Below are positions 8,556 to 19,392 of a DNA stretch of 64,000 bases, in pieces. Origin of the DNA: Halicephalobus mephisto (Eukaryota > Nematoda > Chromadorea > Rhabditida > Panagrolaimidae); the NCBI GenBank assembly GCA_009193035.1, contig SWDT01000119.1, positions 1 to 64,000 on the forward strand, written 5' to 3'. Position 1 is the first letter of the stretch. Each line of letters opens with the position of its first letter. Both the position numbers and the translations under genes were made by a program. The notes below the pieces were generated by a model, which saw only the letters and a program-made list of their open reading frames with translations, had not been told where the DNA came from and did not search any database.

Positions 8556-11122
8556 ATGGATATTCGATGGTTGATCTTCATAATAGGGATCCTTAGATTG
8601 GTCTCTGGAAAACTCGACGATCTAGATGTAAGAAACATCAATCCAGTCCCGAGACTTGAGTCCCAGGTAATTTTTAATTTTATATTTAATTTAAATTTAA
8701 ATTCTATATTTAACTTAAATTTGAATTTTATATTTAATTTTAATTTTATATTTAATTTAAATTTAAATTCTATACTTAAATTTAAATTTAAATTTTATAC
8801 TTAACTTAAATTTGAATTTTATACTTAATTTAAATTTTTTATTTTAAAATTCCCATTGAAAAATATTTTTTTAAATTTTTATTAAAGAATAAATGAAAGT
8901 TTAAGATTTAGATAAAATTTAAAAAAATCAATTTTGAAGTAATTTACAAAATTTTAATTTTTATAATTTTATTTTATTTTTAGTTTTATTTTTTTTTAAT
9001 TTTTAATTTTTAGTTAGAAAATAGAACTGTGGAAATTCTGGATTACATCAAAAATGAAAAAGAAAGAAACGAAACAGGAATGGCCTGGAACTGGCTCGCG
9101 GAGATCGTTGATGATTTTGGTCACCGACTTTTGGGATCAGAATCCCTCGAAAGATCCATAGATTTCGTTACTGAAAATCTTAAAAAAGACGGATTTGACA
9201 ATGTTCACACAGAGGAAGTCCCTGATTTGCCCCACTGGGAACGGGGGGACGACAAAGTCACTCTTCTTGGTAATTTTAACTTTATTTTAAAAATTCTTAA
9301 TTTTATTTTAAAAATTCTAATTTTATTTTTAAAAATTTTTAACTTTATTTTAAAAATTCTAGTTTTATTTTAAAAATTCTAATTTTATTTTAAAAATTCT
9401 AATTTAGTTTTAGAAAATTTTAACTTTATTTTAAAAATTCTAGTTTTATTTTATTTTAAAAAGTTTTAATTTTTTTAATTAAGAAAATTTGCAAATTTAG
9501 AAAAATTAGTTTTTTTTAAGTTATTAATTTTGAACTTACAGAACCTCGTTTGTTTTCCTTGAATATCCTCGCGGTGGCAGGGACGGATCCGGCGAACGTC
9601 ACGGGGGAGGTGGTCGTTGTGAAGACCTTCGAGGAACTTGATTCTATAAATGCCGAGGGAAAAATTGTCTTGATCAACCCTGTCTGGAAGGGCTACTTTG
9701 GAACTGTTCAATTCAGAAGAGGAGCCGACAGAGTCCAACAAGCCGGAGGCATCGGGCTTCTGGTCAAGAGCATCGGGCCTTTCTCGATCGGATCTCCTCA
9801 CACTGGAAGTGGAGCAGCCAGTAAGTGTTATTTCATTCACTAGATTACTGTAGAGGAACTCTCAGGAGTTTCAAGAACCTAGTGAACAAATCAGAGGTGT
9901 TTGAAAACTTCTGAATTCTTCGAAAATTAAGGCATTTAGAACTTTCTAGAATCCAGTAGAAAATTTTGAGATTTTTCAGGAGCTTAAGAAGACTTCTAAA
10001 ATCTTACAGAATCCTAGAATCCAGTAGAAAATTTTGAGATTTTTGAGAAATCTTTTAGAATTTTCTAGAATCCAGTAAAAAATTCTGAGATTTTTAAGAA
10101 ATTTAAGAAACCTGAAACTTCCCAAAATTCAGTAAAGATTCTGAATTTTTTTATAAACCTATGAAACCTTCTAGAATCTTCTGCAACTTTCTAGGCTCTC
10201 GTAAAAACTTCTGAAATCCTCTAAAATTACATTGAAATCTTTAGAATTAGATCCTGGAATAGTTTCCTAATTTTAGAAATTCTTGTCAGGGCCATTTTGT
10301 GAAAAAATTAATTTTTGATTTTTAAAATAATATTATTTATCTTAAATAATTCCAGGATCGACGATTCCTGCGGTGTGTCTGACGAACGAAGAAGCTGATC
10401 TTCTGGAAAGATTCATCAAAAGAGGAAAAACGGTCATTGTTAACATTAATTTGAAATCCAGGAATGTTGGAAGAATTACATCCAGAAACATCATTTTCGA
10501 CATAACGGGATCTGAGAAACCGGACGAGATTGTGATGCTTTCTGGCCACATTGATTCCTGGGACGTGGGTCAGGGGGCCATGGACGACGGGGGCGGGATG
10601 GCGGCCGTTTGGCAAGCGATGTTGACATTGAAGCGTTTATCCGAGGAAAATCCGCTTCTAAGGCCTAAAAGAACGATCCGAGGGATTTTCTGGACTGCCG
10701 AGGAACAAGGTCTTCTAGGAGCTAAATATTACTTCGAACAACATAAAAACGAATCTGAAAAATTCTTCTTCGTTTCCGAAACCGACCAAGGAGCTTTCCG
10801 TTCGAGATCCTTGAAATCCAAATTTAACTTCAAAGGTGACAGAACATCGAAAATCCGACTTCAGCAAATTGCGGATCTTCTGACTTTCAACGGAATCCCC
10901 ATCAGTGTCGTCGACAGTAATCTTCAAGGAGATGTTCAATTCTGGGCCGATTCTGGAGTCCCTTCAGTCAACTACGTCTCGGACCAAGGCGAAGACTACT
11001 ATTTTTACTTCCATCACACCCACGGCGATTATATGACCATCTTCAAAGAAGACGATCTACAGTATACTGCTGCTATTTTTGCTGCTTTGGGCAATGTCCT
11101 CGCAAACATTGAAAACTGGTAA
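8556..11122 (+). CDS. Carboxypeptidase Q-like secreted M28 metallopeptidase
   Basis: Four exons, 8556-8666, 9014-9269, 9542-9820 and 10356-11122, give 470 codons plus stop, essentially the length of human CPQ (472). Residues 1-18 form a signal peptide. The middle third is the protease-associated-like insert; the last 250 residues are the M28 catalytic domain with metal ligands in SGHIDSWD (His, Asp), MDDGGG (bridging Asp), AEEQGL (catalytic Glu and Glu ligand), ETDQG (Asp) and HHTHGDY (His). CPQ-type enzymes are di-zinc peptidases of lysosome or extracellular space that cleave dipeptides and release amino acids. No key residue is missing. Introns are AT-rich, the third with a repeated AGAATCCAGTAGAAAATTTT motif. 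Confidence 0.92.
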
Positions 11123-12160
11123 AATTCGATTTAATAATTAAATCAGAATTCCTTATTTCCCAAATACAGTGTTATTTAGCTTTAAATTTCATCATAAATA
11201 GGATTATCCATTGGAGATAATTATTTTGATATTGAACATTTTTAAAATATAAAATTTGTAAACTATTACTGCTAGATCTCCGTGAACCAATGTGATTGCA
11301 TGAAAATGAGAGATATGAGAGTTTCTTGTTTATCTAAGCAACAATGAGATTAAACACAATAACTATAGATTAATAGTAAGTCGACACTCGATCAATCATG
11401 TAGACGTATACCTATTGTCTAGTTTATAGAGTATTTCCCTTCGAAACTTGGTTTTCTTATTCAATAACTTGTTAATACACCGATGTAACAATTACTGTTG
11501 TGACTTCAGGGTGTGTATGTGATGAGAGAAGAAAAATTCTTTATTGGAACAAAAATACAACATGTATAAAACAACTACAATAACAACGATTCTAACACTA
11601 ATGCTTCATATTACTACTGTAATTTTGCCAGGGTTCAGAGTTCAGGGACAGCGTTTTGACAAGACAACTATCCTTGAGTCCTAGCAATTACTGCATACAA
11701 TTTTTTGAACTTTTTAATAGTAGTTAAGGGATAGGGGGTAAAGAAGAAGATAGATAAGGAGGAAGGAGAAGGAGGATAACAAACGGAAAAGAAGATAGAT
11801 GAAGACAAGATAAAAACGACAAAGAGGAGAAAAGACTTCATTTTAATAAAGTTGAAAGTCAAAGCTGGTTATCAAAATTTGAGGTTGAAGTTGATAATCA
11901 AAGTTTAATGTCGAGATTTCGAGTTTTCACGTTAGGATAAAATTTAAATTTTTCTATTTCGGGAAATTCATATACCAGGTTCTATCAATTTAAGATAATA
12001 TACAACTATTTGAAATAAATTTTTTTGTTTTAACACGATAAGGTTCAAATTCCGACGTTGAACTCTAATTGCCAACTTTGATAAAACAAAATACTGTATT
12101 GATTTTAAACTTTTAATCAAGTGTTTTGGAACATTAGCAAGTTCTTAAAGTTTTATATAT

Positions 12161-12319
12161 ACAAAAAAGCATAATTTTTAGCACCGTAACAATTGTGAAA
12201 CATGATGAAAACGTAATAATCGTCACATTTTTATGAATATTTTACATTTGTGACGGAAATTGTAACTTTATAGTGACGATTTGTATTTGTTACTGAACCA
12301 AAAGTTACACTTTTTCGTG
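12161..12319 (+). mobile_element. MITE, first half of a dimer
   Basis: A 160-bp element bounded by inverted ends: ACAAAAAAGCATAATTTTT at the left, and ACTTTTTCGTG at the right preceded by CCAAAAGTTAC. Its interior, GACGGAAATTGTAAC followed by AGTGACGATTTG, is shared with copies at 12415-12758, 56130-56289, 60071-60220 and 60312-60475. It has no coding capacity and is therefore nonautonomous. Confidence 0.8.
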
Positions 12320-12414
12320 GTTTGATATCAGTGGATTGTATAGGATATATCTATGCATTAAAATGGCTCTGATATATGAGATACATTAGATTCAATGCAT
12401 AGTTGCATTAAGTT

Positions 12415-12758
12415 CACAAAAAAGCATAATTTTGGATCCCTAACAATTGTGAAATGTGATGAAAACGTAACAATCGCCACATTCTCATAATTACTTGGCG
12501 TTTGTGACTGTAGTGGACGCATGTCTCCATGACCGGAGATATTCAGAATACCGAAGATTTAACAGTCCCTTCTCTCCACTGAGGAGTACAAAAGGGAACA
12601 CTTCGGTGTACCGGGGTGTAGCTCTGATATTTATAATATTGTTCCTATTTTGTATTGTGTCTTATTCTTAAGTAAAGAAATAACAGTGACGAAAACTGTA
12701 ACTCAATAGTGACGATTTGCATTTGTTACTGAACCAAAAGTTACTCTTTTCTGTGTGT
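12415..12758 (+). mobile_element. MITE, second half of a dimer, interrupted
   Basis: This is the same element as 12161-12319 and in the same orientation, 95 bp downstream. It starts CACAAAAAAGCATAATTTTG and ends TTACTCTTTTCTGTGTG. It is split at 12508/12686 by a 177-bp insert. Without the insert and one copy of the 5-bp duplication it would be of family length. Confidence 0.8.
12509..12685 (+). mobile_element. Solo-LTR-like insertion with 5-bp target duplication
   Basis: The 177-bp insert begins TGTAGTGG and ends AATAACA, with the TG...CA termini typical of LTRs. It is flanked on both sides by GTGAC (12504-12508 and 12686-12690), and GTGAC occurs only once at that position in intact MITE copies. 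Inside are a TATTTATAATATTG-like AT tract and AGTAAAGAAATAACA. A solo LTR left by recombination between the ends of a Ty3- or Bel-like retroelement is the simplest reading. No internal coding region is present. Confidence 0.78.
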
Positions 12759-13172
12759 ATGAATCGATTAAACAGATTAACTCCCGTCTGTCTTCCTTAC
12801 AGTTTTAACAAATAGAAAAATGGAAATTTACGAGATTAAAGATGTCCTGGAAAGAAATCCTCTTTTATGAATGTCATCCAGGTGCCCGTTTGACCGAGAA
12901 ATTGTTTTTGGAAAAAATAAGAAAGGTCAAACTAATTCCATGGACGGCCTCCAAATGCCGGCCAGTTTTGCGCGAAAATTTTGCGATCTCGTGACAGACA
13001 TACCTTTTTCGCTTTATTATTAGCTTGCACAACTGGCCAGCGGAAGTCCACTAGAGACCCGGTTTGACCAAATACGAAAGGTCAGTTTTGTCTTTGTTGC
13101 TTTGCCAACGGACTTCTTTGGTTACCTTGTTTTCACTTTTATTTTGTTTTCGAGAATTGTAAAAAGGGAAAT

Positions 13173-14620
13173 ATGGCTTGGAAAGATCCTCGAGATCCAC
13201 GAGATCCATGGGCATGGAGAAATACTTGGACAGGGGAAGCCAGAACGGACTATGCCGAATTGTGGATTTTCGTGCCTTTGATTATCCTTCTGTCTCTCTG
13301 TGCCATCGGATTATTGATCCCGATCTTCGTCCACATGTACTGTAGATCCGCTTGCCCATGTCCTGTAAGTTTAAATCTTTGGATTATAATATTACAAAAA
13401 CCGAAAATAGTTGCAAATTTATTTCGGAACGAATTTCTAAAAGATTTTAGAAAATGTAAAAATTCAGTATTTTGGATATTAGTTCCAAAATTACAGTATG
13501 ATAGAAATCAAACATAATTACAAAGTTATTTCAGAATGAATTTTTGGGATTTGTTATAAACCAAATTAATCTGTAAATTCATTTTTATGCTTATTTCGTA
13601 ACCAATTTTTCAGAAATATATTCTTTGATTTTCAGCAGAGACATTAGGCATAGGTTAATTACTGTATATCTAATCTACACGCAAAAAAGGGTGCATGATA
13701 TATCATGTATAGATGCATTGAATATAATATACTTGATAAATCAGAGCTGTTTCAATGTATCGATATATTAAATTGATATCGATTTATTGTGTACGATGTA
13801 TTGGAGATATTGTATTGAATATATCGATACACTAAATGTAACGTCGATATATCATATGCCTTGTATAGATATATTAAAACGGCTCTGATTTATCGGATAT
13901 ATTATGTTCAATGTACCAATATATTAAATTGATATTTGTGGGTTATATTTAGTGTATTGATACATTGTAACGGTTCTAATGGATCTGATGCACTGTATTT
14001 AACATATCTATACATTAAGTTGATATTAGTGTATGGTATTCAATGTATCAGTATATTGAGTATAATGTATCCGATACATTAAAGCCATTTTAATATACCT
14101 TTTTTGCATGTAGTCATATCGTTATATTGCGTCTAAATGGTTTAATCAAGTACTAAAAGCAAATTTAAACGCTCTTAGATCGGGATTATATAGGGTACAG
14201 AACTCTTTACCTACTCTTGAGGATTAATGGTTGTATCTTAATATGTTGACAAATATCTAAGATATCATAGTGAGCATTACAGTAATCTTCTGAAAAAGCT
14301 TTTTTGATTGTTAATTTTTTCAGTTTTTCTGGCATCGTTTCGACCGTTTCCTCCAGGTCCTCCACGAACTCGGCCAGAAAACAGAACGAAACGACCCTTC
14401 TTCCTTCGTTAATCCTGCTTTCGATCCTGAACTTTGTCGAGGAGATAAACAGAACTCTAGACCTTCTGGATCTTCTAAATTGAACAGAACTCTGAACAAC
14501 AACCAGAAGTTGTCTCAATTAAGACATTCGGTGAGGATCTCGAGGCCGAATCAGAGAAAACAAATTTCCAGATCCAAGAGTTGTCCTGGACGACCAGTGA
14601 TTCCGAGAATTAAATTGTAA
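13173..14620 (+). CDS. Small single-pass membrane protein, unknown function
   Basis: Exon 1, 13173-13364, encodes 64 residues starting MAWKDPRDPRDPWAW, followed by one strong membrane segment (about residues 34-56) and a juxtamembrane CRSACPCP cysteine cluster that could be palmitoylated. The donor is GTAAGT. The best second exon is 14324-14620, after TTTTTTCAG. It joins in phase 0 and stays open for 98 codons to TAA, giving 162 residues with a basic, Ser/Arg/Asn-rich cytoplasmic tail. The 959-bp intron contains a MITE (13681-14114). I do not recognise the family. A further small exon inside the intron cannot be excluded. Confidence 0.6.
13681..14114. mobile_element. MITE-like element with GCAAAAAAGG inverted ends
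   Basis: It starts GCAAAAAAGGGTGCATGATA and ends ATATACCTTTTTTGCATG, an imperfect inverted repeat. The inside is made of degenerate 80-95 bp units rich in GATACATTAAA, CGGCTCTGAT and ATTAAATTGATATC. A shorter relative is at 59148-59372. The spacer of the dimeric MITE at 12320-12414 is related to the same units. Confidence 0.65.
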
Positions 14621-15134
14621 TTTTTTAAAAATAATTGTGATTATTTGAAGATAATTGTAATTATTTTAAAATGATTTTAACCAAAATTGTCGGTAATTAA
14701 AATTTTCGAAATTTAATTAATTCGTAAAATTCAAATTGAATATTTTCGGATTTAAATAATTTTGAATTTTCAGGATTTGGGTAATTTTTGGGTCGACTTC
14801 GAACATCCTTGAAATTCGGATTTAGATCGTTCCGGATTAATTTCGAGTTTTTAACGTTCCGATCAAAATTAAGATTTTGCGGATTTTAAGTGTGAAATTT
14901 AAATTCAAATTTTAAACTTTTTATATTTTGATCATTTTCGCAAAACTTTAAATTTTCCAAATTTTTTAAAAATTCGAATTTTTAAAATCTTTCAAATCAA
15001 TTTAAAATTGTTAAGAAATTTCGAAATCGACAATTTTGATTATATTTCAAGAATCTCAGTTCATTATATTTTAGTCAAGTTCAATTATTTTCAAAGTAAA
15101 ATTTTCTAGAAAAATCTTAATATTTTTGAATTTT
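14621..15134. other. AT-rich convergent spacer
   Basis: AT-rich DNA lies between the 3' ends of the membrane-protein gene and the Q/N-rich gene. Nothing beyond homopolymer runs and imperfect AATTTTCGAAATTT-like palindromes was seen. Confidence 0.5.
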
Positions 15135-16618
15135 TTACTGTGGTGGAATTTCGACAGTTTCAATAACTTGGATAATTTTGTCGTTTCCTTGTTGAGTTTC
15201 GTGGATTTGGAAGTTAGTTTTGGCGTTTTCAGGATTGAGGACGAAAGAAGGATTCTGACCCGGTCCTTGATTGAAAGAAGGACAATTAGGTTGATTAGGG
15301 GGGCAATTGGGGTTCTGCTGGAAAGGTGGACATGACTGGAACGGAGGGAATTGCCCAGGAGGACAGTTGGGGTTCTGAGGATCTCTCATTGGTACCTGTT
15401 GGGATCCTTGGTTGAAGGGGGGACAATTAGGGTTCTGCCGGAAAGGAGGACAGTTGGGGTTCTGTTGTCCTGGGGGGCAGTTAGGGTTCTGTTGGATAGG
15501 GCATTGTTGATAGGGTCCTTGATTGAAAGAAGGACAGTTAGGGTTCTGAGGAGGGCAGTTGGGGTTCTGTTGTCCTGAAGAGTAGTTGGGATTCTGGGGC
15601 TGGTCCATTTGAGGGGGTCCTTGGTTGAAAGGAGGACAGTTAGGATTCTGAGAAGAATAGTTAGGGTTCTGGGATTGATCCATCTGTGGAGGTCGTTGTT
15701 GAGGTCCTTGATTGAATGGAGGGCAATTAGGATTCTGAAGAGGATAACTTTGTGGTTGTCCTTGTTGTGGATTCACAATCTGGCCCTGGTTGTTGGGGTA
15801 ATTGGATGGTGGAGGGCACATTTCATTAGGGGACAATGTAGGCCCGTTATACCCTTGTTGGTTTCCTTGGTTACTTGTTGGATTCACAATTTGACCCTCA
15901 GGGTTGGGGTAATTAGGTGGGGGAGGAAACATATTAGGAGGCAGTGTAGGTCCGTTATATCCTTGTTGATTGCCCTGATTATTCATAGGGTTCACAATCT
16001 GACCCTGATTGTTGGGGTAGTTGGATGGTGGAGGGCACATTGCATCAGGGGACAATGTAGGTCCATTATATCCTTGTTGATTGTTCTGATTCCCTTGATT
16101 ACTTGTCGGATTCACAATCTGACCCTGATTGTTGGGGTAATTGGATGGTGGAGGGCACATTTCATTAGGAGATAGTGTAGGTCCATTATATCCTTGTTGA
16201 TTGTTCTGGTTCCCTTGGTTGTTTGTTGGATTCACGATTTGGCCCTGATTATTGGGATAGTTCTGGGGAGGTGGACAGTTCGGGGACATCCCTTGGTCTT
16301 GTTGATTTGGTTGATTCGGATTCCCTCCTAAGTTGCCTTGAATCATTCTCTCCGTCTCATTCAGAATCTGCAAATAATTATTATAACATTAGAATCGTTT
16401 AAAAATTTCTAGAATTTTCTGAAATTCGTTTTGAAACCATAAGAAAGTTATTTTTTAATTTTAAAAGTTTTAAAAATCCATTTCGAAATTTTTTTAAATT
16501 ATAATTCTACAGTAACCATTGAAGGACCCACGTTCACACTACCGTCACTTCCCTCCCTCAGAGTAACGACTTTTTCGAAAATTTCTCCAGTATTTTGTAG
16601 AAGATTTTTAAAGTTCAT
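15135..16618 (-). CDS. Q/N/P-rich tandem-repeat (prion-like) protein
   Basis: Exon 1, 16618-16517 (34 codons, starting MNFKNLLQNTGEIFEKVV), joins in phase 0 to exon 2, 16367-15135, giving 444 codons plus stop. After a short charged, possibly helical N-terminus, residues from about 60 to 400 are low complexity. First come about five copies of a 37-39-residue unit containing NNQGQIVNP, GYNGPTLSP and MCPPPSNYPN; then a run of shorter units built on QNPNCPPFNQG. The last 40 residues are non-repetitive (IHETQQGNDKIIQVIETVEI). Composition resembles nematode pqn/abu-type prion-like proteins, some extracellular, but no signal peptide is seen. Function unknown. Confidence 0.78.
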
Positions 16619-17402
16619 TTTTCCACAATATCGAAACAATTGAATGATTTTATTTTATTTAGACCCAATTTATAGTTTTATTTGCAATGTTTACTCAAGC
16701 TGTCAAAAACTCCCAGAAAAATCCAATGAAAAATAAAAAAAATAAAAAATAAAATTAAAGGAGTCAAGTTTGCAGATGTCAAAAGTATTTCTGGGTTCAA
16801 TCCTATTGACTCTATGATTCATAGAGTTCAGAGTTAATGGGATTTCATCGATGACTAAGTTACCTCCTGGAGGTGGATCGAAGCTGATCAAACTGAAATC
16901 ATTAGCATCGAAGGAAATTTCAAAATCGATCTTGAGAAAAAACTTTCGAATTGATTTCAAAAAGGACTATCAAGTCGGTCTCGAAAAAGGTTTTCGAATT
17001 GGTTCTAAAAAGAATTTCCGAATTAGTCTCGAAGCGAATCTTTAGGACTTGTTAGAAACCAAAGTAGTTTGTAATTTTGATTTTGATTTCCCTCATACTT
17101 ATTTCGTAATAACTTTCTTAAAATTATTTAAAAAACAACTTTGTTATTTCTTCATATTTCTAAAATTTGGATTTTTAATGGATTTTGAAAGATTCCAGAA
17201 TCATCTACAGTACCCTAAATACATCCAATTTCCTCGCCAATGCATTAAGAAATAACTTTATCTAGTTTCCCACCCAACTTCCACAGTAGCCATCCCAGAA
17301 ATCATAAAAAATCAGTTTTTCATTTTCCAACATTAAAAACTCAACAAAAACAATACCTCGTTTATTATTATTAAATCAACATAGTCAAATAAACGCAAAA
17401 TC
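16619..17402. other. Spacer downstream of TRMT44-like gene
   Basis: It contains an imperfect repeat of about 30 bp with TTTCGAATTG and AAAAAG (16930-17040) that creates a spurious 64-codon ORF, and presumably the promoter of the Q/N-rich gene. No other gene seen. Confidence 0.5.
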
Positions 17403-19392
17403 TCATCCAGATCCAGTATGTGTATATCCACAAATATCACGACATTTGCAGTCACCCAGAAATTTCTCAAAGAAACAAGTTTGGAAGGTTTTGCTCGGAA
17501 GTATAAACTTTTCGAAAGGAGTAGTTCGAAGCCGAACCTTTCCTTTATCCAACTAAAAAAACATAAAATTACAAAAAATCCAAACAAAACTTACAATATA
17601 ACCCGCTTTATTAATTTTTATAAAAGTTTGAAGACCACCATTTTGTCGTTTAAGTTCTTTGATGATATCCATCGGTAACTCATCCGCAAGATCAGATAAA
17701 TGACATCCTTCTTCCACATTATGACTCAACAAAACCTTAACAACAGCTTCGTTAATCACATCCCTGATATCGCGAGAAAGATTCGTAATATTTCTAGATT
17801 GGTCAATTTTCGGTCGTATTGCGAATCCTCTACAACCATTTGCTTTCAAAGACGGAGTTAGCATTTGATCAAGAACGATTTCCCAGTATTTGTTCTTATC
17901 TATCAAAAGCTGGCCATCTTCCGGGACAGTTCCAATAACACACGTCTTCTTTTGGGACGGAATTTTCAGATTATCTATCCTGACGTCGAATCCAAGCTTC
18001 TTTGAAACATTCACAATATGATCCAAATACGGCCAAGCACTGTCAATTGGTTCGTTCCCATATTTACGAAATTTGCCATAAAAGTCATATGGACAACAAG
18101 GAAGAATAAAGAAGTTGCAACGACGAACCATAGCGAACAACGGGATCCAGGGCGTCAACTCATCCGTATGCACTCCGACAATAAAGTTCGTCTCAGGTGG
18201 AAACGGTTGCTCCAACTGCGGCCAGTTTGGAGTTATGGGCTGTAAATGCAACATATCTCGTTGTCCTTGTTCTTCGTAATAACTCCAAATTTTCCTCTGT
18301 TGTAGATCGTAGCCAACACCTTTGATGTGGTCTCCGAAGAGGGTGTTCAACAAATAACTGTTGACGCCATTCCCGCATCCGATATCAACGAAATTGACAT
18401 GCTTCATATTCAACGACTCAAACAGTGTCTGAAAAAGATTATGAAGTAAATTTCGATGGCAAATAACTCACAGCAAGATAAGCAACGACCCCGACGTCTT
18501 CAAAAAGATGCTTCGATTTGTCTGTTTTTTCGTAATCGTTCCAGACTTTTGATAGGTCCTTGACAACTGGATGTTCACGAACTTTCAGCAAATTCTCAAA
18601 GTAGCGGTTGATGGATACTTGGCGGATTGGCATATTAGCATCAGCACGCTTTCCACTATCGAGATAATAGCACAAATGAGTCGCCACTTTTTCGGCCCAT
18701 ACAGGCACTGTCCTCACAACATCACGAGCAAACTCACCAGAAAGAGCTGCACAGCACACGTGCAATCCCATGTCTCTGAAATCTAGATATAAGGAGGTAA
18801 ATGGGTATCGAAGACCTACGGATCCTTCTCAATGGCAATACATGAAGTCATTAAAGCAGTCAACGGACAATATTCCTGTCTTCTGGGAGTGAAACTGAAG
18901 TAGACATAATAAACCCCATTCTCGGCTTCGACTTTGACTTCTGCCTGGGTGAAAAGACTACTAGTTGATGTATCATCACGACGAATCAACTTCCGGAAAC
19001 GAGCGTCGAGCGAATCCCAGGGCAAGCAAGACAAAGTTGTGACATTCTCATCCGTCGTCGAGGTAGCCTGTTTCTGCAGTCTCTCCATTGCTTCTTCCTT
19101 GGATATCTCGACTGATCCACTGAGAGATCTAGCCACAAGTTCAGGACGGAAGAAAAACAAGTCAGCAATCTGGAAAATTTTACGAAATCATATATGAACA
19201 GAAACTTACACGTTGGGCTTCTTCTTTGAGCATATTCGGATCCTTCTTACTTCTTGGAAGACACTTCATCCCGACAGGAAGCTCGAAACTACAAGAAGGA
19301 AAAACATTGCAAAGGATGGAGAGCATTTCTTTCGTGTTTTCGATTTCTGTCGCTTTGTAGGGAATTAATTTCTTGTTTATCTGCTGCGGCAT
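17403..19392 (-). CDS. tRNA (uracil-2'-O-)-methyltransferase, TRMT44-like
   Basis: Five exons, 19392-19210, 19169-18820, 18775-18472, 18428-17595 and 17552-17403, give 606 codons plus stop. The methyltransferase core starts near residue 285 with the SAM-binding motif FVDIGCGNG, followed by the family signatures GVHTDELTPWIP and FILPCCPYDF. The short last exon encodes a C-terminal CCCH zinc finger (C-x8-C-x5-C-x3-H, ending CGYTH), as in TRMT44; missing it would leave a spurious tail FVWIFCNFMFF. The enzyme methylates the 2'-OH of uridine 44 in serine tRNAs (yeast Trm44). Introns are 41-45 bp apart from the first and last junctions, which are equally short. Confidence 0.9.

Larger units (their letters stand above)
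11123..13172. other. Spacer between CPQ-like and membrane-protein genes
   Basis: It contains a polypurine/polypyrimidine tract at about 11720-11840, the dimeric MITE with nested LTR (12161-12758), and before the next gene two related GGTTTGACC...AGAAAGGTCA blocks (12886-12930 and 13060-13090) that may be regulatory. A 51-codon ORF at 12842-12994 and a 57-codon minus-strand ORF ending at 11668 have no supporting evidence. Confidence 0.55.

Noticed and set aside
11668..11862. Minus-strand ORF with a hydrophobic start (MKSFLLFVVFILSSS)
   Set aside because: It is encoded by a polypurine tract, which yields such sequence by chance. No conserved features or splice context, so left out of the gene list.
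12842..12994. 51-codon forward ORF MSWKEILFYECHPG
   Set aside because: Short, isolated and in a repeat-bearing promoter-like region. No homologue recognised.
15609..16175. 188-codon forward ORF opposite the Q/N-rich gene
   Set aside because: It is the antisense shadow of the tandem repeats and has no splice or start context.
16851..17045. 64-codon lysine-rich ORF
   Set aside because: Created by a short imperfect repeat between genes. No splice or homology support.
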